Positions 22,191 to 30,552 of a stretch of DNA of 32,930 nucleotides are shown piece by piece (positions within the stretch are counted from its first letter, which is position 1; every line of letters starts with the position of its first letter). The DNA is from JBBDJB01 sp040880125 (lineage in GTDB: Bacteria; Planctomycetota; Planctomycetia; Pirellulales; JBBDJB01). The position numbers and the translations under genes were made by a program. The notes beneath the pieces are model-generated. The model was given only the letters and a program-made list of their open reading frames with translations, made no database searches and was not told the DNA's origin. Where the stretch lies: NCBI GenBank assembly GCA_040880125.1, contig JBBDJB010000022.1, forward strand, positions 1-32,930. The letters run 5' to 3'.

Positions 22191-24470
22191 ATGGCCATTC
22201 CGAACGCTTCCTCGCCTGCACCGACAGCCGCGGCCCACGCGCAGATCACCGTTGCGCTGGTGGGAAATCCCAACACCGGCAAGTCGACCCTCTTTGGCGC
22301 GCTGGCCGGTGTGCGGCAGCGGGTGGGCAACTATCCCGGCGTGACCGTCGAGAAGAAGCTCGGCACGATGTTGCACGACGGGCAGCGCTTCGAGATCATC
22401 GACCTGCCCGGCACGTACAGTCTGGCGCCGCGTTCTCCGGATGAAATGGTGGCGGTCGACGTGCTGCTCGGCCGCCGTGGCGAGGTGCGTCCGCCGGAGG
22501 CGATCCTCTCGATCGTCGATGCGACCAACCTGGAGCGAAACCTGTACCTGGTCAGCCAGGTGCTGGAGTTGGGGCTGCCGACCGTCGTGGCGCTGAACAT
22601 GGTGGACGTCGCCGCCAAGCGCGGCATCGAGATCGACGTTGACCTTCTCCAGCAGCGGCTCGGCGTCCCGGTGGTTCCCATTCAAGCGCACCGCCGCGTT
22701 GGCGTGGCGGAACTGAAGGCGGCGCTGGCCTCGGCCGCACAAGATCCCGCCCCGACGCGCACCAGTCCATTCCCGGAGCTTTTTCGGCAAGAGACCGCCG
22801 ACCTGCAGGCTGAGCTGGACAAGGGGCGCAGCGAGCCGCTGCCGCGCTACCTGGTCGAGCGGCTACTATTGGACAGCGGCGGTTACGTCGAGACCGCCGT
22901 GCTGGGTACCAACGGTCACGCCGCCCGCCAACATCTGCAATCGGCCCGCGCCCGGCTGCGTGACGCCGGCATGCCCACGCCCGCTATCGAGGCCATCGCC
23001 CGCTACGACTGGGTCGCGCAGGTGCTCGAAGGGGTCGTGAAGCATCCGTCCGAGAAGCGAGTCACGGTGAGCGACCGCGTCGATCGCGTGTTGACGCATA
23101 AGCTGTGGGGTACGCTGATCTTCGTGGCGCTGATGCTGGTGCTGTTCACGTCGCTGTTCAACTTCGCCGATCCGCTGATGGGGATGGTCGACGGAGCGAT
23201 CGGCGCCGGTGCCTCGGCCGTGGAAAGCGTGATGCCCGCCGGGGCGCTCCGCTCGCTATTGGTCGACGGCGTGATCGGCGGCGTCGGTGCGGTCGTGATC
23301 TTCCTGCCGCAGATCATGATCCTGTTCCTGTTCATCGCCGTCCTGGAAGACTGCGGCTACATGGCCCGCGCAGCCTACCTGATGGACAAGCTCATGGTCC
23401 GCGTGGGCCTAAGCGGCAAATCATTCATTCCACTGCTTTCTTCATTCGCCTGCGCGGTGCCGGGCATCATGGCGGCGCGTGTGATCGAAAACCGCCGCGA
23501 CCGGCTGACGACGATCCTCGTCGCGCCGTTGATGAGTTGCTCGGCCCGGCTGCCGGTCTACATCATCCTGATCGGGGCCTTCATCCCCCAGCGCGACCTG
23601 TTAGGCGGCGTGCTGGGGGTGCGTGGGCTCACGCTCTTTGCGATGTACCTGGTAGGCGTCGTGACCGCGGTAGTCGTCGCGCTGTTGCTTAAGCGCACCT
23701 TGTTGCGAGGCGAGACACCGCCCTTTGTAATGGAGCTACCCAGCTACAAGCTTCCCTCGCCAAGCATCGTGCTACACCGCATGGTCGAGCGCGGTTGGGC
23801 CTTCGTACGTCGCGCCGGCACGGTCATCTTCGCGGTGGCCGTGATCATCTGGGCCCTGGCCTACTTTCCCCGTAATGAACAACAGGTGGAGAATTACCTG
23901 GACCAGCAACGGGTGGCGCTGCAAGCGCAGCTCGCGGAACTGCCCCAGGGCGACGCGGACCGCGCTGCGATCGAAGAAGATCTCGCGGCGCTGGCCGATC
24001 CGGACGGCCGCGAGCATATGAAGGCCGCCGCCCAGCAGCGGCACAGTTTCCTGGGCCAGATGGGTCAACTCGTCGAGCCGGTCGTCAAGCCGCTCGGCTG
24101 GGACTGGCGGATTGGCTGCGCGGTGATCGCCTCGTTCCCTGCCCGGGAAGTGGTGATGGGCGTTCTGGGGGTCATCTACAATCTCGGTAGCGAAGTGGAC
24201 GTCGGCGCCGAAGAGGACCAGAGCCGCCTGGCGGCGAAGATGCGGCAGGCGCGCTGGGACGAGACCGGCGAGCGTGTGTACAATATCCCGGTGGCGCTGT
24301 CGATCATGGTGTTCTTCGCCCTGTGCGCGCAGTGTGCGGCGACGTTGGCCGTGATCCGCCGCGAGACGAACAGTTGGCGTTGGCCGGTATTCGCGTTCGT
24401 CTACATGACGTCGCTGGCGTACGTCGGAGCGCTGATCACTTATCGCGCCGGAATGTGGATCGCCGGGTAA
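22191..24470 (+). CDS. feoB: Ferrous iron transporter FeoB
   Basis: This 759-residue inner-membrane protein imports Fe(II). The N-terminal G domain has G1 GNPNTGKS (25-32), the G2 threonine (T52), G3 DLPG (71-74) and G4 NMVD (136-139), followed by the helical spacer domain up to about 290. The membrane part contains two gate regions, with CGYMARAAYLMDKLM and SFACAVPGIMAAR, and a second with SCSARLPVYIILIGAFIP and FPAREVVMGVLGVIYN. A charged insert of about 70 residues (near 565-625, with LDQQRVALQAQLAELPQGD) separates late membrane helices. The start at ATG 22191 gives the normal short N-terminus; an upstream extension would overlap the second feoA. It is the main gene of the Fur-controlled operon. 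Confidence 0.97.
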   Translation: MAIPNASSPAPTAAAHAQITVALVGNPNTGKSTLFGALAGVRQRVGNYPGVTVEKKLGTMLHDGQRFEIIDLPGTYSLAPRSPDEMVAVDVLLGRRGEVRPPEAILSIVDATNLERNLYLVSQVLELGLPTVVALNMVDVAAKRGIEIDVDLLQQRLGVPVVPIQAHRRVGVAELKAALASAAQDPAPTRTSPFPELFRQETADLQAELDKGRSEPLPRYLVERLLLDSGGYVETAVLGTNGHAARQHLQSARARLRDAGMPTPAIEAIARYDWVAQVLEGVVKHPSEKRVTVSDRVDRVLTHKLWGTLIFVALMLVLFTSLFNFADPLMGMVDGAIGAGASAVESVMPAGALRSLLVDGVIGGVGAVVIFLPQIMILFLFIAVLEDCGYMARAAYLMDKLMVRVGLSGKSFIPLLSSFACAVPGIMAARVIENRRDRLTTILVAPLMSCSARLPVYIILIGAFIPQRDLLGGVLGVRGLTLFAMYLVGVVTAVVVALLLKRTLLRGETPPFVMELPSYKLPSPSIVLHRMVERGWAFVRRAGTVIFAVAVIIWALAYFPRNEQQVENYLDQQRVALQAQLAELPQGDADRAAIEEDLAALADPDGREHMKAAAQQRHSFLGQMGQLVEPVVKPLGWDWRIGCAVIASFPAREVVMGVLGVIYNLGSEVDVGAEEDQSRLAAKMRQARWDETGERVYNIPVALSIMVFFALCAQCAATLAVIRRETNSWRWPVFAFVYMTSLAYVGALITYRAGMWIAG

Positions 24471-24549
24471 CTGGCGCGTTGAAGTATTCGACGCACCTGT
24501 ACAATCGCAGGATGCGAGGAACAGGCTGAAACGCGTGGAGCCGCTCACC

Positions 24550-24750
24550 ATGAATCTGCTTTGGCAAGATACCGCAGCCCTGGCGCTGGTCGGTCTTGCG
24601 GTCGCATATCTCGCGAGACGTTGGTGGCTTACCTGGTCCGGCCAGAAGCGCGCCGCTTGCGGCGGCTGCAGTGGCTGCGGATCGAGCAAGCCCACCACGC
24701 CGACGGTCGTCGAGCTCACGCTGACTCCGCCCACACGTTCCAAGGGCTGA
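24550..24750 (+). CDS. FeoB-associated Cys-rich membrane protein
   Basis: This 66-residue protein has one N-terminal membrane helix (about 8-24, AALALVGLAVAYLA) followed by a Cys cluster CGGCSGCG (C37, C40, C43) and a short polar tail. This layout, directly after feoB, defines the FeoB-associated Cys-rich membrane protein family, thought to bind iron or form a cluster. It is not the winged-helix FeoC. GTG 24535 is a possible earlier start. It lies 79 bp after feoB; a TACAAT box at 24500-24505 could give extra transcription. Confidence 0.82.
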   Translation: MNLLWQDTAALALVGLAVAYLARRWWLTWSGQKRAACGGCSGCGSSKPTTPTVVELTLTPPTRSKG

Positions 24751-24759
24751 ATCGCTTTA

Positions 24760-24783
24760 TTCCCTTTCCCCGGCGGGGAGCGC
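24760..24783 (-). repeat. CCCTCTCC palindrome remnant
   Basis: TTCCCTTTCCCCGGCGGGGAGCG resembles the left half of P6 but has lost the outer arm. It lies between convergent genes and is the only trace of this family after 11.7 kb. Confidence 0.5.
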
Positions 24784-24787
24784 AAGT

Positions 24788-25780
24788 TTAGGCAACTTTG
24801 GCCGCGGCGCTGCTGTCGAACCCGGGCAGGGTGAGTTGGCGCGCCGGGTGAACGAGGTCCAGGTAAAAGGAGCGGTAGCCTTCCGCCAGGTGGACCATCA
24901 CCTCCAGCACCAACAGGTCGGCACGGTTCATCACGTGCCTGGCACTGCGGTTGCCGAGCCCGCGAATCAACTCCTCCAACACGTTCAGATGAAGCTGCAT
25001 CGTCTGCCGGGCGGTGATGCCGGCCGACGCCAGGAGCGAGGCCAGCGTGGCCATTTCGTCGCTCAAGTTGCCCGCGCCCATGATGACATACGCCCGCAGC
25101 ATTTCGCGGTAATGGGCCACCAGCCGAGGCGGCAGCGAATCGACCGATAGCTTCGACGCGTCATCGAGGCTGACCGCCGGCTTCGAGTCGGCCGCCCCGC
25201 GCTCCGGCTCAACACCGTCGCGCATCGATTCGAGTTGGCAGATGAGCGACCGCTGCTGCGTCAGCAGGCGTTCCGCCTCGTGGTGTTCCAGCTCGAGCCG
25301 CTGTCGTTCCGCCTGCAGCAAGCGGCGATTCTCCCGCAGGATCTGAAACCGCTCGATTGCCCTGGCGACCGTCCAGATCAGGCACCGCGTGGTGGTGCGG
25401 TGAATGCAGCAGTAGGCATCGGCGCCGACTTCGAAGCACAGCGGCGCCAGTTCCTCCTCGCTTTCGCCGCCCAGGACGACGACCGGCTCCTCGGTGCCGC
25501 CGCCGCGAAGGGCTTCGACCAGTTCCACCGCATCGAGTGCCTGCGGCTCGTGGCTGACCAACACGGCGTCGAACATCTCCTCGCGGAGGCGAGCCAGCCC
25601 GGAGGTGACGCCGATCGCTTCGTGCAGCAGGATTTCCGAGGCGCTGTCGGAGGCGAATGCCTCGGCCAGCCATCCGCCGGTGCGATGCAGTGTGGTGATA
25701 TAAAGCACCTTCATCCGCGGCGGCAGACTGCCGGCGGCCGGCTGAATCGGCGTTCGTTTACGCGTACTTGCCGAAGCCAT
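24788..25780 (-). CDS. Pseudo-receiver / coiled-coil protein
   Basis: This 330-residue protein has an N-terminal domain (about 23-145) with the layout of a response-regulator receiver: MKVLYITTLHR, FDAVLVSHEPQ, EPVVVLGGESEEE and ADAYCCIHR for the successive strands. The acidic pair, the phosphate-acceptor Asp (S76 here) and the Lys are all replaced, so it should not be phosphorylated. Residues about 145-195 form a charged coiled coil (RFQILRENRRLLQAERQRLE). The C-terminal part is helical (YREMLRAYVIMGAGNLSDEM, LHLNVLEELIRGLGNRSARH, LEVMVHLAEGYRSFYLDL in order). No output domain is recognised. The start could be ATG 25780 or ATG 25714; the second matches the receiver start. The role is unknown, possibly a phosphorylation-independent adaptor. 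Confidence 0.8.
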   Translation of the reverse strand: MASASTRKRTPIQPAAGSLPPRMKVLYITTLHRTGGWLAEAFASDSASEILLHEAIGVTSGLARLREEMFDAVLVSHEPQALDAVELVEALRGGGTEEPVVVLGGESEEELAPLCFEVGADAYCCIHRTTTRCLIWTVARAIERFQILRENRRLLQAERQRLELEHHEAERLLTQQRSLICQLESMRDGVEPERGAADSKPAVSLDDASKLSVDSLPPRLVAHYREMLRAYVIMGAGNLSDEMATLASLLASAGITARQTMQLHLNVLEELIRGLGNRSARHVMNRADLLVLEVMVHLAEGYRSFYLDLVHPARQLTLPGFDSSAAAKVA

Positions 25781-25985
25781 TGCGTAACCTGACCGTGGAA
25801 AGGCGTGCCCGAAGCGCAATTCAGCCACCGCTGCGCGCACCGGCAGGGTGCGGCCGGCAACTTCGGGCGGCGTACTGTAGAAAACGCTTCGGGGGACGTC
25901 AACGGCGAACGCCAATCGGGCCGCCCCCGACCCTCCCCTGGCAGCGGCTGTAGCAGTTCTTCGGGCGACGGAATCGGGCCACGCG

Positions 25986-25994
25986 TGCTAGAAT
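25986..25994 (+). promoter_or_regulatory. Extended -10 box TGCTAGAAT
   Basis: It precedes the UDP-sugar dehydrogenase ATG by about 145 bp and matches the TGCTACAAT at 17785-17793. No good -35 is visible, as expected for some extended -10 promoters. Confidence 0.45.
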
Positions 25995-26138
25995 TGGACG
26001 TCCCAGTTTTCAGCGATTTCGGGCACCCCCAGCGGCACCAAAGTGTGTCGTCAAGCGGTCGGCCGGTACAGCTCTCTCGGCCGAGAAGGCCGCGCGGTTC
26101 CCGCGAAGCTTCCATTGATCAAAAGGCCCTTAGCCCCC

Positions 26139-27458
26139 ATGCATGCAGATACGGAAAAAGCGATTCAAGACTCCAACGCCTTAGTAGGCGTCATTGGCCT
26201 GGGATATGTCGGGCTCCCGCTCATCCAGGCATTTGTGAGGGCCGGCTACCGCACGATGGGCTTCGACGTCGACGCCCGCAAGATCGAGCGGCTGCAAGCG
26301 GGCAAGAGCTATATCGGGCACATCCCATCGGAGTGGATTGCCGAGTGCGTCGGCTCGGGCAAGTTCGAGCCGACCGCGGACATGAACCGCTTGGGCGAAC
26401 CCGACGTGCTGTTGATCTGCGTGCCGACGCCGCTCTCCGACAGCCGCGATCCGGACCTCAGCTACGTCGAGTCGACTGCTCGCGAGATATCCACCCGGCT
26501 GCGCCAGGGTCAGTTGGTCGTACTGGAGAGCACGACCTATCCCGGCACGACGCGCGACGTGGTGTGTCCAATCCTGGAATCGAGCGGACTGTCCGCCGGG
26601 CGCGACTTTTTCCTGGCCTACAGCCCGGAGCGCGAAGACCCCGGCAACCCGAACTTTTCTGCCAGCAAGATCCCCAAGGTGGTCGGTGGCTACGACGAGG
26701 CGAGTCTCCGCATCGCCGAGGCCCTTTACTCCAGAGCGGTCGTGCAGGTGGTGCCGGTCTCGTCGTGCGAAGTGGCCGAGGCTTGCAAGATCGTCGAGAA
26801 CACGTATCGCTCGGTGAACATCGCCATGGTCAACGAGCTGAAGATGCTCTTCGCGCGGATCGGCATCGACGTCTGGGAGGTGATCGACGCGGCCAAGACG
26901 AAGCCGTTCGGCTTTCAGGCCTTCTATCCGGGTCCCGGACTGGGCGGGCACTGTATCCCGATCGATCCGTTCTACTTGAGCTGGGTCGCCCGCAAGCATG
27001 GGATGCCGACGCGGTTCATCGAACTGGCCGGCGAAATTAACACCAGCATGCCGCGGTATGTGATCGATCGAGTGATGGAAGCACTGAACGACGCCGGAAA
27101 GCCGCTGCGCGGCAGCAAGATCGCCATCCTGGGCGTGGCGTACAAGAAGGACGTCGATGACCCGCGGGAGAGTCCATCTTTCGAGCTAATGAACCTGCTG
27201 CGGGCGGGCGGTGCGGAGCTCACTTACAACGACCCGCACATTCCATCGCTCCCCCGCATGCGGCACCACGACGTGCCCGACCTTGCCAGCCAACCGCTGA
27301 CGGAGTCGTACCTGGCTGAACAAGATTGTGTGCTGATCGCCACGGATCACTCGGCTTACGACTACGACTTCATCGTGCGGCACTCGCCGCTGGTGGTTGA
27401 CACGCGCAACGCCACGCGAAACGTGCAGATGGGCCGCGAGAAAATCCGCAAGGCCTGA
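26139..27458 (+). CDS. Nucleotide-sugar (UDP-type) 6-dehydrogenase
   Basis: This 439-residue NAD-dependent enzyme oxidises C6 of a UDP-sugar to a uronic acid for surface polysaccharide synthesis. The N-terminal Rossmann fold has GLGYVG (20-25), the middle carries the dimerisation helix (VAEACKIVENTYRSVNIAMV), and catalytic C272 lies in GPGLGGHCIPIDPFY. The C-terminal UDP-binding domain has ILGVAYKKDVDDPRESPS. The SNP-type details (PTPLSDSRDPDLSYV, ESTTYPGTT, AYSPEREDPGN) fit the WbpA/VipA group acting on UDP-N-acetyl sugars better than UDP-glucose dehydrogenase, but substrate cannot be settled by eye. ATG 26139 gives the standard N-terminus; an earlier frame to 26043 is unlikely. No glycosyltransferase is adjacent. 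Confidence 0.93.
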   Translation: MHADTEKAIQDSNALVGVIGLGYVGLPLIQAFVRAGYRTMGFDVDARKIERLQAGKSYIGHIPSEWIAECVGSGKFEPTADMNRLGEPDVLLICVPTPLSDSRDPDLSYVESTAREISTRLRQGQLVVLESTTYPGTTRDVVCPILESSGLSAGRDFFLAYSPEREDPGNPNFSASKIPKVVGGYDEASLRIAEALYSRAVVQVVPVSSCEVAEACKIVENTYRSVNIAMVNELKMLFARIGIDVWEVIDAAKTKPFGFQAFYPGPGLGGHCIPIDPFYLSWVARKHGMPTRFIELAGEINTSMPRYVIDRVMEALNDAGKPLRGSKIAILGVAYKKDVDDPRESPSFELMNLLRAGGAELTYNDPHIPSLPRMRHHDVPDLASQPLTESYLAEQDCVLIATDHSAYDYDFIVRHSPLVVDTRNATRNVQMGREKIRKA

Positions 27459-27487
27459 GCGTGCCGCAGGCGGTCAATTGGAGTCGT

Positions 27488-27510
27488 GGGACAAACATTT
27501 CTGTCTGTGC
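27488..27510 (+). repeat. Palindrome family 1, diverged
   Basis: GGGACAAACA-TTTC-TGTCTGTGC, with mismatches in the left arm. It lies 30 bp after the dehydrogenase stop. Confidence 0.65.
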
Positions 27511-27705
27511 GCGCCCGGGCTGCCATCGCCGGCGGCGTCCCATCTGACTCCTCACGCCTGGGCGTATTGGTCCGCATAGCGGCCATTCTGAACGCGGACC
27601 ACTTCATCGAGGCTCGGCGGTGCGATTGGGCCGAAAGCGCCCAACGTGGTAGGATTACGCGGCAGAATCGGCTGCTGTGCCGGGTTCGGGCGCAAGCCGG
27701 CGGCG

Positions 27706-27711
27706 TATAAT
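27706..27711 (+). promoter_or_regulatory. -10 box TATAAT
   Basis: A perfect TATAAT about 47 bp before the ATG at 27758. An ATG at 27710 overlaps the box and so cannot be the start. The -35 is not clear. Confidence 0.5.
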
Positions 27712-27757
27712 GGAATACAGGCCGATCATCGATCCCACGAGCGGGAGTAGCTTTGTC

Positions 27758-29689
27758 ATGCAGCCAGACGCCACGCGGGAAAAGCCCGTGCGTGAGCCGA
27801 CCGAATCGGAAACCTCGTTTGCGGAAACGGCACTGAAACTGGGCGGCAAGAGTGACGAAGAAGCCCGCCGCACCGGAGCGATCGATACCGCCGATGATCA
27901 GGTCGAGCGCCTCTTCGCGCCCGAGTACCAGACAATCAATAGCCCGGTCCACCGCGCCGTGTGGGATCGCACTGTGCCGGTCGAGTTGTTCGACAGCGCT
28001 CCGGTCGAGCCGCCGGCGGCGGTGAAGCAGGTGATGGACCGGTCGCTGGAGGTCGTCCGACGCCACCGCGACGCCGGCACTCTGCTGGATGAGCAACGGA
28101 AGGTTTCCGAGACCGTGCTGGGCGAACTCGGCGAGGCCGGATATTGGGGGCTGCTGGTCGACCCGCAGTACGGCGGTTCTGGTGCTCCGTTCGCTTGCTT
28201 TGCGCCGTTCTTGACGCGGATGGCGATGGTCGACCCAACGGTGGCCGGCCTGGCGTCGGTGCACGGCTGCATTGGTGCGGTCGATCCGGTGCGGACTTTC
28301 GGCAGCCCCGAGCAAAAGGACCGCTTCCTGCCCGGCCTGGCCGACGGAACGCGACTGTCGGCATTCGCCCTGACTGAACCGGGAGCCGGATCGGACCTCA
28401 CGCAGCTCCGCACGACGGCCCGGCTGGAGGGCGACCACTACGTGGTCAACGGCGAAAAGCTGTTCATCACCAACGTGCTGCCCGGCCGCACGATCGGGCT
28501 GGTGTGCTTGATCGAGGACCGGCCGGCGGTGCTGATCGTCGAGTTGCCGCCGGAAGAGAACGAACATTTCCGGTTGACCAACTACGGCCTTTGGGCGCTG
28601 AAGCATACGCACAACAAGGGCATCATCTTCCGCGATTTTCACGTCCCGGCGGAGAACCTGCTCGAAACGCCGCGTGGCGACGGCCTGACGATCGCCTACC
28701 ACGGGCTGAATCTCGGCCGCGTTTCGCTGTGCGCAAATGCCGCCGGCACGATGCGGATCATGATGGCCAGCATCATCCCCTGGGCGAAGTTCCGCCGGAC
28801 CTACGGCGCCCCGATCGCCTCGCGCGAACTGGTGCAGCGCCGGCTCGGCCGCCTGGCGGGGTTGGTCGTCGCGTCCGACGCCCTGGTGCAGTGGTGCGCC
28901 GGGCTGATCGATGGCGGCTATCGCGGCGAGATGGAGTGCATCGTCGCCAAAATCTTCGGCAGCGAAGCGCAAAAGGAAGCCGCCATCGAGCTGTTCATGA
29001 AAACGCACGGCGGCCGCTCCTTCCTGCACGGGCATCTATTTGGTGACAATGTTCACGAGTATCTCGCGCCGTGCATTTACGAGGGCGAAGGCGAGATGCT
29101 GGCGATGGGCTTTTTCAAGTCGCTGGTCAAGCACCACGGCAAGACTTACTTCGAGCCGATTGGCAAGGCGCTGCAGGCCGCTGGCATCAGGAAGCCCAGC
29201 CCGATGAACCCCTCGCATATGTGGGCCCTCAAGGGCGTCGCGCTGCCGTACCTGCGCTGGCAGATGGCCCGCAAACTGCGCCCGGCATCGAAGCCGCAAC
29301 TGCCGCCGTTAAGCGAACCGCTGGCCGCGCATGCGGAGTTCGCCTGTCACCAGTTGCAACGGTCGGCACTGTCGATCAGCAACACGATGAGCAAGTTTCA
29401 GCTTGCGCTGGCCGACCGGCAGTGCCGCATGTCGGAGCTGTCGCAGCGCGTACAAGATATGGTGACGATACTAGCAACCAGCCTATACGCCGCGCGGCAT
29501 CACGACGAAGTCGTCCGGCAGGCGGCGGACATTGTTTGCCAGGACCTGACACGCAAGCTCACCAGCAGCCGGCCAAGCAACCGCTACTATCGTGAGGTGA
29601 CGCGGCTGGGGGAAGCGGTGGCCGAGGGAGGCTTCAAGTCAATCGCCGGACTTGATCCGGATGAGATCCTAATGCCTTACGAGTCCTAG
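27758..29689 (+). CDS. Acyl-CoA dehydrogenase, long form
   Basis: This 643-residue flavoenzyme belongs to the acyl-CoA dehydrogenases, which introduce a trans-2 double bond during fatty-acid or amino-acid breakdown. The N-terminal helical part includes LGELGEAGYWGLLVDPQYGG, the middle sheet has the FAD-binding FALTEPGAGSDLTQLRT, and the C-terminal domain ends in IYEGEGEMLAMG, where E442 is in the place of the catalytic base. About 180 further residues follow, giving a total length well above the usual 380-400; this C-terminal extension is helical (ADRQCRMSELSQRVQDMVTIL, in parts) as in the long FadE-type enzymes. GGGAG before ATG 27758 supports that start. It is followed by ispD after 60 bp; the two may share a transcript but have no known pathway link. 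Confidence 0.92.
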   Translation: MQPDATREKPVREPTESETSFAETALKLGGKSDEEARRTGAIDTADDQVERLFAPEYQTINSPVHRAVWDRTVPVELFDSAPVEPPAAVKQVMDRSLEVVRRHRDAGTLLDEQRKVSETVLGELGEAGYWGLLVDPQYGGSGAPFACFAPFLTRMAMVDPTVAGLASVHGCIGAVDPVRTFGSPEQKDRFLPGLADGTRLSAFALTEPGAGSDLTQLRTTARLEGDHYVVNGEKLFITNVLPGRTIGLVCLIEDRPAVLIVELPPEENEHFRLTNYGLWALKHTHNKGIIFRDFHVPAENLLETPRGDGLTIAYHGLNLGRVSLCANAAGTMRIMMASIIPWAKFRRTYGAPIASRELVQRRLGRLAGLVVASDALVQWCAGLIDGGYRGEMECIVAKIFGSEAQKEAAIELFMKTHGGRSFLHGHLFGDNVHEYLAPCIYEGEGEMLAMGFFKSLVKHHGKTYFEPIGKALQAAGIRKPSPMNPSHMWALKGVALPYLRWQMARKLRPASKPQLPPLSEPLAAHAEFACHQLQRSALSISNTMSKFQLALADRQCRMSELSQRVQDMVTILATSLYAARHHDEVVRQAADIVCQDLTRKLTSSRPSNRYYREVTRLGEAVAEGGFKSIAGLDPDEILMPYES

Positions 29690-29749
29690 AAAGAGCGAGA
29701 TCGATTTCGCAACTCCGCCCGCACTCCAACACACGAGAAAGCGCCCAGC

Positions 29750-30490
29750 ATGGTAAAGTTCAGCGTCATCATGCCGGCGGCGGGCCGCAGCAGCCGGTTT
29801 GGCGACCGGTACTACAAGAAGCCCTTTGCGCCGCTGGCGGGCCGGGCGGTTTGGCTGCACTCGGCGGAGAAGTTTCTCAACCGCCCCGACTGCCTGCAGC
29901 TCATTCTGGTCATCAATCCTGAGGACGATGAACACTTTCACATGAAGTTCGGCGCCAACGCCGCGATTATGGGCATCGACGTGGTGCATGGCGGGGCCGA
30001 GCGTGCCGACTCGGTCGAAAAGGCGCTGGCCCGCGTCAAACCGCAGGCAGATCTGGTGGCCGTACACGACGCAGCCCGTCCCTGCCTGACCGATGCCTGG
30101 ATCAACGACGTCTTGCAGGCGGCCGCCAAGACCGGTGCTGCGATGCTGGGCATTCCCGTGGCAGCGACGCTCAAACGCGTTGGCAAGGACAACATCGTCA
30201 CCGAAACGATCGACCGAGAAAACGTGTGGGAAGCCCAGACGCCGCAGGTATTTCGCCGGCAGTTGTTGCTAGACGCGTATGCGAAGCGCGAAGGTGCCAC
30301 GAGCACCGACGACGCGCAGCTCGTCGAGCGGCTCGGGCATCCGGTGAAGATCGTCCGCGGCTCGCCACTGAACTTGAAGATCACCACCAAAGAAGACCAG
30401 CGGCTGGCGGAGCAGGTGCTCAAGGTGCTTCCCAAGCCGACGCTCGATAAGCCGGCGCATCCCTTCGCCGATGACGATATGTGGCGTTAA
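29750..30490 (+). CDS. ispD: 2-C-methyl-D-erythritol 4-phosphate cytidylyltransferase
   Basis: This 246-residue enzyme attaches CTP to methylerythritol phosphate in the non-mevalonate isoprenoid pathway. The nucleotide-binding start IMPAAGRSSRFG, with a lysine pair at 23-24, the VAVHDAARPCL motif, PVAATLKRV, WEAQTPQVFRRQLLLDAY and TDDAQLVERLG are all family marks. The usual glycine-rich GxGxR is replaced by GRSSR, a mild deviation. The length is normal. The ATG at 29750 is preceded only by a weak GAGAAAG. No ispF is fused or adjacent. Confidence 0.94.
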   Translation: MVKFSVIMPAAGRSSRFGDRYYKKPFAPLAGRAVWLHSAEKFLNRPDCLQLILVINPEDDEHFHMKFGANAAIMGIDVVHGGAERADSVEKALARVKPQADLVAVHDAARPCLTDAWINDVLQAAAKTGAAMLGIPVAATLKRVGKDNIVTETIDRENVWEAQTPQVFRRQLLLDAYAKREGATSTDDAQLVERLGHPVKIVRGSPLNLKITTKEDQRLAEQVLKVLPKPTLDKPAHPFADDDMWR

Positions 30491-30492
30491 CC

Positions 30493-30524
30493 GGGTGCCA
30501 CGGCTCGTCTTGTCCAGCCGTGCC
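30493..30524 (+). repeat. Palindrome family 2
   Basis: GGGTGCCACGGCT and AGCCGTGCC arms around CGTCTTGTCC. It lies in the 62-bp gap between the convergent ispD and peptidase-like genes and may end transcripts from both. Confidence 0.8.
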
Positions 30525-30552
30525 GGAGTGAAAGCCGACCGGAGCCGCGCTG

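Larger units (their letters stand above)
27459..27757. other. 299-bp intergenic region
   Basis: It contains a diverged family-1 palindrome (27488-27510) and the -10 box of the acyl-CoA dehydrogenase gene. Nothing else is recognised. Confidence 0.6.
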
